Source of the DNA: Limisalsivibrio acetivorans
Lineage (GTDB): Bacteria; Chrysiogenota; Deferribacteres; Deferribacterales; Geovibrionaceae
DNA length: 64,000 bases
Assembly: GCF_000421105.1 (NCBI RefSeq)
Contig: NZ_ATWF01000001.1
Span: forward strand, 1,313,407-1,377,406
Direction of reading: 5' to 3'
In this document: piece after piece, positions 37,977-47,500 of the stretch
Numbering within the stretch: the stretch's first letter is position 1
Layout: each line of letters starts with the position of its first letter
Translations under genes and position numbers: made by a program
The notes under the pieces: model-generated
What the model was told of the DNA's origin: nothing
Databases searched by the model: none
The model's input: only the letters and a program-made list of their open reading frames with translations

Positions 37977-38711
37977 CTAACCTCCGTTAATATGCTTATG
38001 CTTGTTGAAAACGCCACCGAGAACCTCGCCCGGTGGGTGTTCAGTCCCTTTATCCTTCCTGTCCGGCAGCAGAAACATCTCTATGGCATCAAGATGCCTG
38101 CATACCGGATCTTCGATCCTTTCCGTTTTGTTTTTCATCGCTTTGACCAGAGAAGTGAATGTGCTGAAGAAACCGCTGTAATCTGTTTTTCTGGGTGAAG
38201 AGGCCTTTATCATCTCCTCAAACTGACACCCCGTAGAGACAAGAAACTTCTCAACGAACTCATTATCCGTACCCGAGGAGAGAAGGAGGTAGAACTCTTT
38301 ATATGATTCGGCCAGCCCCTCCCTGCTGTTTTCAAGGGTTACTGTGGCGGCCTTTGTGAGGATGGCCTCGCAGGAGTAGATAACCTCTTCGGAGATATCT
38401 TCCATAAGACGGCTGAACATGCCGGGGAGTACAGCCTGCTGAAATGCGATGAAATCCGTACAGCGCTCTTTCATATCCTTGCCGGAGGCAAATTTTCCGA
38501 GAAGCTCCTTGGATTTTAATTTATAACCGCTTCTCGGTTTCAGTTCGAGAATACCGATACTGCTGAAGGAGTGCAGAACCTCACGCAGGGTATTCCTGCT
38601 TGTGCCCAGGATACCCTTCAATACACGCTCCGCCGGCAAACGTTGACCGTTGTTCATGTTTTCTTCGATGATATAGCGGGCGAGTTTCTGCTCTGTCTCC
38701 TTCCTTCTCAT
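37977..38711 (-). CDS. GntR/FadR-type transcriptional regulator
   Basis: A 244-residue regulator. The winged helix is at residues 1-65 (LPAERVLKGILGTSRNTLRE) and an all-helical FCD-like ligand domain follows. I chose the ATG at 38711 (MRRKETEQK) because AGGAG precedes it; the TTG at 38726 has none. It is the first gene of the run ending at 34311 and probably controls it according to the level of a small acid. Confidence 0.85.
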   Translation of the reverse strand: MRRKETEQKLARYIIEENMNNGQRLPAERVLKGILGTSRNTLREVLHSFSSIGILELKPRSGYKLKSKELLGKFASGKDMKERCTDFIAFQQAVLPGMFSRLMEDISEEVIYSCEAILTKAATVTLENSREGLAESYKEFYLLLSSGTDNEFVEKFLVSTGCQFEEMIKASSPRKTDYSGFFSTFTSLVKAMKNKTERIEDPVCRHLDAIEMFLLPDRKDKGTEHPPGEVLGGVFNKHKHINGG

Positions 38712-38975
38712 ATTACACTCCTGCAACTAAATAGAACGCTATTTAATTTTAAGACTAATTAAGAGTATATGTGCAGGAGCATTTATGTCAAGATTATTTA
38801 TCATATTTGCTGATAATGTGGCTAGTAAATACAAACTGGTCCAACCAGATGACTATTTTAGGACCATATCCAGAGCCAGTTATGAGCCTATAGAGAATAT
38901 TTATATAATCAATTAAACGTGGTTCACGATTAGACAACGGCGTGTAAATAAGACCTTTTCTGTTTTAAAACGGTA

Positions 38976-40238
38976 TTATCTTTTTGATTTGCGCCAGCAC
39001 TTGGTGCCAACCTCAAAGGGCTTATAAAGTGCCTTATAGAAAGGAAGATTATCCGAATGATAGGCATTGGGTCTGGAGGAGCAGAGGATCATAACAGAAC
39101 GAACCACACCCCTGATATAAAAGGCTTTTGCGAAGTATGACCGCACACCCTTCGGTATGAAAAGTGCCCAGTCGATGGACTTGATGCTGTCGAGGGTATC
39201 GTCCACAATGAGATGCTCCAGCCTGAAGTGGTTCATGTCCTGGGCGATGGTTCCAATATATGCGAAGCTTTCACCTTGCTTAAGGGTGGAGAAGATGTCA
39301 CCAGCATGATAAACAACAACCTTGTTCTTCTTTGAATATACATCCGAGAAGATTATCGCCTCGTACCCCACCCCGTCTGGCTGGTTGTTCAGCATTACAT
39401 CAAGGAATTCATCGGGGTCATCCAGGGACTTTATCCTTTGTGCAAGCTCCTCGGAATAACGGGCAAGCTCACTCTCCTCAACCTTCTGGTCCAGCGCACC
39501 ATCCTTGAGAAAATCCTGTATATCTATGATTGAGAGGCGGATTATCCACCTGCCGTTGCAGTAGATAAGCCTGAACTTGGACTTGGCAGTAAACACCTCA
39601 TCGGGCTTTCTCTTGTAATAAACCTGGCCGTTCCAGGAGCCTTTGGAGCTTACGCTTTCGAGTATATCATTGATATTATGAAAGGACTGGATCGAGAGGA
39701 TATCCTCCATCTCCAGCTTTGTGACCTCTTCATGCTCGGTCTTAAAAACCATCCTCGCAGCACTGTTCGCCGAGAGGATCTTCTTCGTTTTAAAGTCTGC
39801 CAGCAGCACTGGGAAGTCGAACATCTCAATGGAGAACGAATCAAGTTCGTTCTTTTTTTCAGCATTAACAGCTTCTTCGATGGAATCATGAACGTCCAGG
39901 AGAACACCATAATAGTAGCCGCCGTTTGAAACTGCCGGAGAGCCAACGATCCTTAGCCAGCGCCATTCATCACTCCCCGAACTCACCCTGAAGGTGCAGC
40001 TGGCATCTCTGTTCTCTTTCATACAGGAGAGGAAACGTTCGAACTTCGCTTTATCGTCTTCGTGGATGAGCTTCTCACGGAGAATCGGATCCTTAAGGAA
40101 CCTTCCAGTATCCACACCCAGAACCTCAAGCTCGGTATCGTTCAGGAAGGTTATCCGAGAACGCTTTAGCTCAAGCTCCCAGAAAAGGCCGCTGAATTTC
40201 TCCAGAAAACCTGCAAACTCATTCCACCTGTCTTCCAT
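38976..40238 (-). CDS. Tandem PAS-domain protein without output domain
   Basis: A 420-residue cytoplasmic protein. Two PAS domains are visible: residues 1-130 with the PAC motif SDEWRWLRIVGSPAVSNGGY, and about 140-260 (FDFPVLLADFKTKKILSANS, then GSWNGQVYYKRKPDEVF). The last 150 residues may be a GAF-like sensor (QPDGVGYEAIIFSDVYSKKN). No kinase, GGDEF or methyl-accepting domain follows, so the signal is probably passed by protein contact. AAGGAG precedes the ATG at 40238. The gap to 38711 has no gene. Confidence 0.75.
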   Translation of the reverse strand: MEDRWNEFAGFLEKFSGLFWELELKRSRITFLNDTELEVLGVDTGRFLKDPILREKLIHEDDKAKFERFLSCMKENRDASCTFRVSSGSDEWRWLRIVGSPAVSNGGYYYGVLLDVHDSIEEAVNAEKKNELDSFSIEMFDFPVLLADFKTKKILSANSAARMVFKTEHEEVTKLEMEDILSIQSFHNINDILESVSSKGSWNGQVYYKRKPDEVFTAKSKFRLIYCNGRWIIRLSIIDIQDFLKDGALDQKVEESELARYSEELAQRIKSLDDPDEFLDVMLNNQPDGVGYEAIIFSDVYSKKNKVVVYHAGDIFSTLKQGESFAYIGTIAQDMNHFRLEHLIVDDTLDSIKSIDWALFIPKGVRSYFAKAFYIRGVVRSVMILCSSRPNAYHSDNLPFYKALYKPFEVGTKCWRKSKR

Positions 40239-40393
40239 TGTGTCTCCTTTAATAAATAATATTGCAAGCATTCGTTTATATCAATGAATATATATACCAC
40301 CTGCGAAAGACAACCCATCCTTAACGGTTTAAACAAAAAAGGAGCGGCATTTACACCACTCCATTGTATACTCAAACTCAAAAAAATCAGCCC

Positions 40394-42412
40394 TTACTCC
40401 GGCAAATGATCATAAACAGAGTTAAGAAATATCGAAGCACTCGCCGCTGTGCCCTCAATTGCATCAGCATAGATAACATTAGGGAAATACTTTTTAGTTA
40501 TTCCGCCATCCTTCTTCCATTCGTTTATATACTCAAAGATTCTGGGTGTGGCCTTATAGGCAAGGTTCAATATGCTTGTATTCGGCATAACCGTACACCC
40601 CACAACGTCTTTGGTGCTGAGAGTTAAGGTCCAGGAGAGCAGGAAAAGCTTATCGCTTGAATGATTTTTAGAGTCCCTCATTTTATCGTACTGATTCTTC
40701 TGCATATGATGAAAATCTTCCGTGTTGGAAAAGTTGTCGGAGAGGTAATAGTCTGTACCGCCGCCGTACCCCCAGCTGAACACCCCTGCGTTTCTGTCCC
40801 TCGGTCCGCTTGTGAATACAAGTAAGATATTGCCGTGTTCAAGGATCTCGTTAAGGGTCATCTCCCGGATATCACAACCGTCGCACCTTATAACATATTC
40901 GGAAAGATCCTCCGCAAGGGAGTGGGCCAAGACCTCCAGCTGCTCATCGGAACAATCATAAAAATCCAGCCCCGGGTATGAACTACAGTGTGACACTTTC
41001 AGAATAACCAGCTCCTTGCTGTGGTCTTCATCCTCAAAGAAATTATTAAGTGTATCGACTATGGAGCCTCTGCACTCACCTTTACACCCCAAGGAGGCGC
41101 CGTTCACGTTTGTCGTATGGGCGGTGCACCATCTGTTGCCGTAATCGCTGTACTGAAGGGTCGGCCGAATATCGAAATAGCGTGCACCGTGATGGAGCTG
41201 ATGCTCAATGTCCCCCAGCTGTGTAACAGTATTACACTCAAAGGCATCGTGGCAGTCGTGTCTATCGTCCGCATTCATCCCAGAATCATGGGAGCCTGGC
41301 ATGGCAATCTGGGAGAGCTTTCTATCTCCGATGGTTTCATTAAGCCTCCCCATCCAGTTCTTTTTGTTGAAATAAAGTTCATCAAAACCCAAAGAAAGCA
41401 GGGAGTCATAGAAGTGTGCCCAGCTTCCGTGGTCTGTCTCCTCCTTCATATTTCCGTGGTGGGTCATATGCTGGATGAAGTAATGCTTATCTGTATTGTG
41501 CCCGACAAGGTAGTATCTCCCCTTGTATTCAAAGCTAGTTATCGATTTGTAGTAGTTATTCCATGTTCCGCTGTCGGTCTGGGCACCCATACTCCCCGTA
41601 TGGGTAACGTGCTGGAGAAACCAGTCACCATGCCCTGTCCATCTCTTACGGTGACCGAATATATGGGTTCTGCCGCCGAGCCTGTACGCTGTAACAGTCG
41701 GCCAGTAATGTTCAAAGTAGCCGCTGTCCTTATTCCAGAGATGCCCCTTCGAATTAATACAGTCTATGGACCAAAAGTACCCCCTGCCATGCTCGTGATT
41801 ATCATCCTGATGGTAAAGACACATCCTGTTTGAGACAGGAACCTGTGTCACCGCACCGTAATAATGGTGCCAGTGGCCGTTATCGGACTCGTGGGAGGCC
41901 AGCTTTCCATTTCCGTAAACCTCCTGAAGAAACCACCGGTTGTTATCATGCTCAGACTGGCCAAAGATAAACACCTTGCCGTCAACCTCAAGTGCCTTAA
42001 GGGTTTTATAGTATCTGGACCAACTGCCTCTATCCGTCTCTTTCCCAAGATCCCCTGAAGGAAGAACTCTTTGGATAAACCATGAATTGTCCTTCTCCTT
42101 ATGCCCCATTATGTAGTAGCGGCCATCCAGTTCAAAGCTTGTCATAGGGTGCCATTTATGGTGCTTATCCCATGAGCCTTTCGTTAACTCAAGACCCATG
42201 CCCGTTGTGATATGCTGATTGAAAAACATGTTATCATCACTGCTGTATCCGAAAAGTGACGCCATTGACATTTCAGGGCCAGATAGCTCGTCCACACCCA
42301 CAACAACGGGCTCAACCTCTGAGTCCTGCGTAATATCATCAATGGAAGCGCCGCATGATGCCATAATGAATGCAGAACAGTATATAAACAACAATCTAAT
42401 ACATTTAGTCAT
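40394..42412 (-). CDS. Lipoprotein with repeats and PI-PLC X-like domain
   Basis: A 672-residue lipoprotein. The signal peptide ends in a lipobox, IMASCGAS. Residues about 50-335 hold five or six repeats of about 50 residues rich in Trp, Tyr and His (DRGSWSRYYKTLKALEVDGK, SGTWNNYYKSITSFEYKGRY, HGSWAHFYDSLLSLG), which may form a propeller. The C-terminal half is a phosphatidylinositol-specific phospholipase C-like X domain: SQIAMPGSHDSGMNADDRHD has the first catalytic His and GARYFDIRPTLQYSD follows. It would act on phospho-head groups at the cell surface. The ATG at 42412 has GGGGGA before it. Confidence 0.82.
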   Translation of the reverse strand: MTKCIRLLFIYCSAFIMASCGASIDDITQDSEVEPVVVGVDELSGPEMSMASLFGYSSDDNMFFNQHITTGMGLELTKGSWDKHHKWHPMTSFELDGRYYIMGHKEKDNSWFIQRVLPSGDLGKETDRGSWSRYYKTLKALEVDGKVFIFGQSEHDNNRWFLQEVYGNGKLASHESDNGHWHHYYGAVTQVPVSNRMCLYHQDDNHEHGRGYFWSIDCINSKGHLWNKDSGYFEHYWPTVTAYRLGGRTHIFGHRKRWTGHGDWFLQHVTHTGSMGAQTDSGTWNNYYKSITSFEYKGRYYLVGHNTDKHYFIQHMTHHGNMKEETDHGSWAHFYDSLLSLGFDELYFNKKNWMGRLNETIGDRKLSQIAMPGSHDSGMNADDRHDCHDAFECNTVTQLGDIEHQLHHGARYFDIRPTLQYSDYGNRWCTAHTTNVNGASLGCKGECRGSIVDTLNNFFEDEDHSKELVILKVSHCSSYPGLDFYDCSDEQLEVLAHSLAEDLSEYVIRCDGCDIREMTLNEILEHGNILLVFTSGPRDRNAGVFSWGYGGGTDYYLSDNFSNTEDFHHMQKNQYDKMRDSKNHSSDKLFLLSWTLTLSTKDVVGCTVMPNTSILNLAYKATPRIFEYINEWKKDGGITKKYFPNVIYADAIEGTAASASIFLNSVYDHLPE

Positions 42413-42734
42413 AACAGTCCCCCACTGCCCATATAGGTCATATGTGCATATATATGACAATTATAACCCAACTTTTCTAAATATTCACAAGACAACAAGC
42501 CTTCGAGCCCCATGCTGAGTCGATGCTTAACGTAATTAACTGGTAAACTGAGAACTTGGTCAGAAAAACAAACCAAATTAGCCATAGATAATGTGATATA
42601 ATGTATAGCTAAGCACAAAAGCCTGCTTAAAGGACTGAGTGCTGTAAAATGATATAATTCTTACACTCGCTCACCTTTGCATAGCTTTTATATTCTGATA
42701 GGCTGAAAAATCATAACATCAATGAGAGGTAAAA

Positions 42735-43901
42735 ATGCTTAACTTCAGTTTCTACAACCCGACACAGATTGTTTTTGGAAAAGGACAGACCGAAAAGCTC
42801 GATGGTCTTGTTCCTAAAAATGCAAATATACTCATAACCATAGGCGGCGGAAGCGTTAAAAAGAACGGCGTGCTGGACAAGGTTCAGGAGGAGCTTGCCA
42901 AGTCCGATAGAAACGTTTTCCTCTTCGAAGGGATCGAGCCCAACCCTAAGTTCGACACCCTCATGAAAGCCGTTGAGATTGTCCGCAAGGAGAAAATCGA
43001 CTTCCTCCTCGCAGTTGGCGGCGGTTCGGTAATGGATGGCACGAAGTTCATCGCCCTTGCGGCAAACAACTACGTAGGCGAAGAGAAGAAGATCCTCAGC
43101 TTCGGTTTTAAGGGTGTTCCCGCTGAGAGTGCGCTCCCCCTCGGAACCGTTGTCACACTCCCCGCTACCGGTTCAGAGATGAACATGGGCGCAGTTGTGA
43201 GCGACGGCGAAGACAAGCTGCCCGTAATGAGCCCTCTCAACTACCCCAGGTTCTCCATACTCGATCCCGAGTTCACCTTCACACTCCCCGCAACACAGGT
43301 GGCAAACGGTATTGTGGACAGCTTTGTACACGTCATAGAGCAGTACATGACCTACCCCGCCGAGGGAAGGTTTCAGGATAGAACAGCAGAAGGGATCCTC
43401 CAGACACTCATCGAGATCGGCAGGAAGACCATGGACAACCCCGAGGACTACGACGCAAGGGCAAACCTCGTATGGTGTTCCACCATGGCGCTCAACGGTC
43501 TCATCGGCGCAGGCGTTCCCGGCGACTACACAACCCACATGATCGGCCATGAGCTGACAGCTCTCTATGGAATAGACCATGCAAAAACCCTCGCCGTTGT
43601 TATGCCCGCACTCTGGAAGGTGAAGAAACAGGATAAGGGTGAAAAGCTTCTCCAGTACGCAGAAAGGGTATGGAACATAACCGAAGGCTCCGACGATGAG
43701 AAGATCGACAAGGCTATCCAGAAAACAGAGGAATTCTTCCACAGCCTCGACATACCCACGGATCTTTCAAGCTACGATCTCGGCGATGAGGATATCGACA
43801 AAATAATCGCAAACCTTGAAAAGCACGGCATGACAGCCCTTTCCGAAAGGGGAGATGTCACCCCCGAGGTATCAAGGAAGATACTGCAGACGGCAAAGTA
43901 A
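42735..43901 (+). CDS. Iron-containing alcohol dehydrogenase (YqhD/BDH-like)
   Basis: A 388-residue NAD(P)H-dependent aldehyde reductase or butanol-dehydrogenase-type enzyme. It starts MLNFSFYNPTQIVFGKGQTE as YqhD proteins do. The nucleotide loop is LLAVGGGSVMDGTKFIAL. The metal site is spread over VVTLPATGSEMN, VDSFVHVIEQYM and HMIGHELTALYGIDHAKTLA. It would reduce toxic or fermentation aldehydes. GAGAGG precedes the ATG. It stands alone with its own terminator. Confidence 0.92.
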   Translation: MLNFSFYNPTQIVFGKGQTEKLDGLVPKNANILITIGGGSVKKNGVLDKVQEELAKSDRNVFLFEGIEPNPKFDTLMKAVEIVRKEKIDFLLAVGGGSVMDGTKFIALAANNYVGEEKKILSFGFKGVPAESALPLGTVVTLPATGSEMNMGAVVSDGEDKLPVMSPLNYPRFSILDPEFTFTLPATQVANGIVDSFVHVIEQYMTYPAEGRFQDRTAEGILQTLIEIGRKTMDNPEDYDARANLVWCSTMALNGLIGAGVPGDYTTHMIGHELTALYGIDHAKTLAVVMPALWKVKKQDKGEKLLQYAERVWNITEGSDDEKIDKAIQKTEEFFHSLDIPTDLSSYDLGDEDIDKIIANLEKHGMTALSERGDVTPEVSRKILQTAK

Positions 43902-43925
43902 AGATAACAGCGCATCAATATAATC

Positions 43926-43962
43926 AACCCGCACGCCTTCACAGGTGTGCGGGTTATTTTTT
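43926..43962 (+). terminator. Terminator after the alcohol dehydrogenase
   Basis: AACCCGCAC and GTGCGGGTT pair around 12 bases and are followed by ATTTTTT. A weaker second hairpin with a T7 run lies near 44058-44091. Confidence 0.88.
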
Positions 43963-44184
43963 GACATTTCCTGAGAATATGTCTACATTTATAAAATCTT
44001 TCACACTTAACTGTTGCATAAAGGCATCTCGGCACCGTTCAATAAGTAAACAAACTCAAAGGGCTCCCTTTTCGGGGGTCCTTTTTTTGGACACTCTCTC
44101 GCTTATGTTATTCTAAACATGACAAAAAGCCGGGCTATATGATATAAGTAAAAAACGGCCAATTTGCCAATACAGCAATACTGG

Positions 44185-45831
44185 ATGTTAGATATGCCCC
44201 CTTTATACGGCCTCAAGCTAGACTTAACCTCCATCCCTGTCCTCTTCATCTTCGCACTAGCACTGTATATAGCTGTCATAACACTAAAATACCACAAAGA
44301 GCCCGTATACCGATTCTTCGGGCTATACATGCTCAGCATGCTTGTCTATGTCACCGGATACCTATTCCAGACGATGTCCGTCACCATTGAGATGAAGGTT
44401 TTCTGGGCCAACATAAAGGTCTCTGGGATGTGCATAGTCCCCGCAACCTGGCTGGCGGCAAGCTACATGATAACCCAGCGCAGACTACCCCCCATGTGGC
44501 TGGGCGTTTTCTCCATAATCGGTGCTGTAGTTAACCTTTATATGGTATGGGGGAGCCTGAACCACTACTTCAGGACCGGAGCAGAACTCCACACACTCTC
44601 CTACGGCGTAACCATTATGAAACCGGAGCTTGGCATCTGGTTTTTTACAGGTTACCTCGGCTATATCTATCTGCTGATATTCATAACTATGATTCTTTAT
44701 CTATACGAGGCTGTACAGTCCTCCGGGTCAAAGCGTTTTATGCATCTTACACAGCTTGTGGCCATTATCATTGCAGTTGTGGGTGGTCTCCCCTTTGTAA
44801 CAGGGCAGACCCATATGGATATTTTTGCCTATACAATCGTTCTTACCTCTGTCATCCACTACTTTCTTATCCACCGTTTCGGCTTTCTGGATATAACAAA
44901 GCTCGCCAAGGATGCAGTTGTGAACCATATCGATGCAGGTGTGCTTGTTTTCGACAGGCTAGGCAGGTTTGTTGAATCAAACCGGAAGGCCAGCGACTTC
45001 ATAAAAAACGAGAAGCCTACGCTTAAGGGTTTCCTCAATTCACTGAATCTGGAGATGGAAGAGGTATTTTCATTTTTCGAACGTTCGGTTTCTAAATATG
45101 TGGAGCTCGGCTCGGCGGTATATTCGCTCAGTCTGTACATCTTCACCGATGATGAAAGCAACACTGCCGGCTATATGCTTTATATATCTGATATAACCGC
45201 CCACACTCGTTACCTGAAGATGCAGGATGACATCCACAAGATTGAAGAAAAGAAGGTTCTTATCAGCGATATCCACGACGGTATCGGTGGGAGTATATCC
45301 GTAATCAGTGCTATCTCTGCACCACCCTTCGGCGATCAGGAGTCAATGAAGGTTTCGCTCAGCAACATCAATAGTATAGCTACAGAAACAAGCCGAGAGA
45401 TAAGGCTTATGTTGAACTCCTACGACAGAGATGAACCCACAATGAATGAGCTTACAGGGGATCTCAGGCACATCGGAAACATCTTCACAGAAGGCACAGG
45501 AATCGACTTTACTCACACAGAGGATATAAATGAGCATGGCGAAACATCCGTAAGCTTTATAGTTTATATAAACGTGATAAGACTTTTTAAAGAAAGCGTG
45601 GTGAACAGTGTTAAACATTCGGAAGCGGCTGCAATTGAATCCTTTATTGCTTTCGACGGAAATGATATAAAACTGGTTATCAAAGATAATGGTAAAGGCT
45701 TTAGTTCAGACAATAAGAGAGGCCGGGGAATTAAGAACATGATCAAGAGGATAGAAGGCCTTGGCGGCGATATTAGTATTTCATCAGAGAAAGGAACCTC
45801 AATAAATGTACAGATCTCATCGGGGCTATAA
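44185..45831 (+). CDS. Sensor histidine kinase with 7TM N-terminal domain
   Basis: About 548 residues. The N-terminal 230 residues have seven hydrophobic segments of the histidine-kinase 7TM type. A PAS-like domain (GVLVFDRLGRFVESNRKASD) follows. The dimerisation box is ISDIHDGIGGSISVISAIS, of the NarX/HisKA_3 kind, with the phosphoacceptor His. The ATPase domain ends with IKDNGKGF and GRGIKNMIKRIEGLGG. The start is uncertain: ATG at 44185 or 44194, or TTG at 44164; none has a strong ribosome site. The response regulator follows by 2 bp. Confidence 0.88.
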   Translation: MLDMPPLYGLKLDLTSIPVLFIFALALYIAVITLKYHKEPVYRFFGLYMLSMLVYVTGYLFQTMSVTIEMKVFWANIKVSGMCIVPATWLAASYMITQRRLPPMWLGVFSIIGAVVNLYMVWGSLNHYFRTGAELHTLSYGVTIMKPELGIWFFTGYLGYIYLLIFITMILYLYEAVQSSGSKRFMHLTQLVAIIIAVVGGLPFVTGQTHMDIFAYTIVLTSVIHYFLIHRFGFLDITKLAKDAVVNHIDAGVLVFDRLGRFVESNRKASDFIKNEKPTLKGFLNSLNLEMEEVFSFFERSVSKYVELGSAVYSLSLYIFTDDESNTAGYMLYISDITAHTRYLKMQDDIHKIEEKKVLISDIHDGIGGSISVISAISAPPFGDQESMKVSLSNINSIATETSREIRLMLNSYDRDEPTMNELTGDLRHIGNIFTEGTGIDFTHTEDINEHGETSVSFIVYINVIRLFKESVVNSVKHSEAAAIESFIAFDGNDIKLVIKDNGKGFSSDNKRGRGIKNMIKRIEGLGGDISISSEKGTSINVQISSGL

Positions 45832-45833
45832 AA

Positions 45834-46472
45834 ATGGCAAATGAAAAGATACGGGTTCTGCTCGTGGAAGATGACGAAAACTACGCTGAGGTTATGCGTG
45901 TTATCTACAACGCCTCCGACGAATACGAACTGGTGGGCGTTGCATCATCCCACGAAGAGTTTTGCAAAATCACAGATAAAAAGGATATTGATATCGCCGT
46001 TGTGGACCTTGAGCTCGGCGAAGAACTCAGTGGTCTGGACGTCGTTAAAACATGTACAGAGAAACAGCCCGAAGCACTTATCCTTGTTAATACTGTCCAC
46101 GAAGACAGTCGAGTCCTGTTCGATGCACTCCGTGCGGGCGCCAGAGGCTACATCCTAAAGGGCTCATCACCCGTTGAGCTGTTTGAGCACCTCAAAAAAC
46201 TGTACAACGGCGAAGTGCCCATGAGCCCCAAAATCGCAAGACGTGTACTGCAGTTCTTTCGAGAAGGGGACGACAACAGCGGACTGCTCACAGACAGAGA
46301 AAAAACCGTCCTCGAATACGCCGATAAAGGGTATACCTATAACCAAACAGCCGAAATGATGGGAATCAGCCGCTATACAGTACACACCCACTACAAGAAC
46401 ATATACTCAAAACTGCATGTGAAATCCAAGAAAGGCGCCATAAAAAAAGCCAAAGATATGACGATTATATAA
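45834..46472 (+). CDS. NarL/LuxR-type response regulator
   Basis: A 212-residue DNA-binding response regulator. The receiver domain (residues 1-125) has LLVEDDENY, the phosphoacceptor Asp in IAVVDLELGE and the Lys in GYILKGSSP. The C-terminal LuxR helix-turn-helix is at 150-205 (LTDREKTVLEYADKGYTYNQ, then MGISRYTVHTHYKNIYSKL). It is the partner of the kinase that ends 2 bp upstream. Targets are unknown. Confidence 0.92.
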   Translation: MANEKIRVLLVEDDENYAEVMRVIYNASDEYELVGVASSHEEFCKITDKKDIDIAVVDLELGEELSGLDVVKTCTEKQPEALILVNTVHEDSRVLFDALRAGARGYILKGSSPVELFEHLKKLYNGEVPMSPKIARRVLQFFREGDDNSGLLTDREKTVLEYADKGYTYNQTAEMMGISRYTVHTHYKNIYSKLHVKSKKGAIKKAKDMTII

Positions 46473-46960
46473 TAAAGGTTTTTTTGGAATTATGATTTTC
46501 CCAGATTAATTCGCCAGAGGCATGCTGTCACGTGCCCGGTGCGAGCAAAACAACGTGCCCCGTGTGAACCTATTTTGCCAGCAATCATAACTCACGACAC
46601 TATGATATTGCGTCCACGTCCCTTTCGTTTCTTCCCCGAATGTTTTTAAGCCGAGCAAGTGCTTACTTTTCCGCCCGGAATATTTCCCGCACGATAACTA
46701 GTGCTGAATGTATGAATAATGGCTTCGGTTATCTGTGATAAGTTAATAACCTCCTCAGAATCAGGAAATATTCAGGAAAAGGAAGTGCGAAGCGAGGGAA
46801 CCGTTATCAGTTATCAGTATTTTATTAAAATGCTGATAACAATGACGGATTAAAAACCCTGAGGGAATAGTTTTGCATACTTTTCTAAAAAGTATGTGGC
46901 GCATAAGCGCAAGACAAATAAGTTTGTGCCTAATTTAGTATTATAGTATGAAAGGAAAAG
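46473..46960. other. Non-coding stretch with scattered hairpins
   Basis: No gene is supported. Several inverted repeats occur: CATACTTTT/AAAAGTATG around 46874, GTTATCAGTATTTT/AAAATGCTGATAAC around 46815, and a pair of GTTATC-type arms near 46730. A piece reading GGAAGTGCGAAGCGAGGG (about 46780) resembles GGAAGTACGAGAGGG of the repeats that follow, so this may be a more decayed copy of the same family. Confidence 0.5.
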
Positions 46961-47190
46961 AACGCAGGGAACTTTTTAGGGAACAAAGTTCCCCGCACCC
47001 CTCAAAAACCCTTTTTGTGAGCAATTTTAAGGTTGATACATAAAAGGCTTCCAAGGATGGAAGCCCTGAAGGTGGAGTTAAATTGAATTCTATTCAATTT
47101 ATGTAGCCGGAAGTACGAGAGGGCAAAGTTTCTTTGCCCGAACAACAATGGAATTTCCATGAATGGTAAATTCCATAAATAAAATAAAGA
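46961..47190 (+). repeat. Multi-hairpin repeat, copy A
   Basis: About 230 bp with four hairpins in fixed order: GGGAACTTT/AAAGTTCCC at 46967; GGCTTCCA-AGGA-TGGAAGCC at about 47046; AAATTGAAT/ATTCAATTT at about 47080; and GGGCAAAG-TTT-CTTTGCCC at 47121-47139, followed by a GGAATTTCCAT/ATGGTAAATTCC pair. Constant linkers such as CTGAAGG and GCCGGAAGTACGAGAG join them. Three other full copies are at 47191, 61674 and 61945. Function unknown. Confidence 0.85.
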
Positions 47191-47470
47191 CTAAGGGGAA
47201 ATTTTTAGGGAAAACTTTCCCCTTAGAATCCCCTTAAAAACCCATTTTGGGAGCAGTTTTAAGGTTGATGCATAAAAGGCTTCCAAGGATGGAAGCCCTG
47301 AAGGCGGAGTTAAATTGAATTTTATTCAATTTATGTAGCCGGAAGTACGAGAGGGTAAGGTCTCCTTGCCCGAACAACAATGGAATTTCCATGGATGGTA
47401 AATTCCATAGATAAAATCAGACCAGGGAAATTCTCAGGATCACGAATTTCCCTGGTTAATTCAGTGGATA
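47191..47470 (+). repeat. Multi-hairpin repeat, copy B
   Basis: Same order of hairpins as copy A. The first stem is GGGGAAA/TTTCCCC, replacing GGGAAC/GTTCCC. The variable stem at 47353-47371 is GGGTAAGG-TCT-CCTTGCCC: one pair is changed on both sides relative to copy A and one is a T-G wobble. It ends in CCAGGGAAATTC/GAATTTCCCTGG at about 47423-47455 and then joins the flank that adjoins CRISPR array 1, where the IS30 copy has inserted. Confidence 0.85.
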
Positions 47471-47500
47471 TTTTTATGTAAAAAGTTCCCCTGAAACCCC

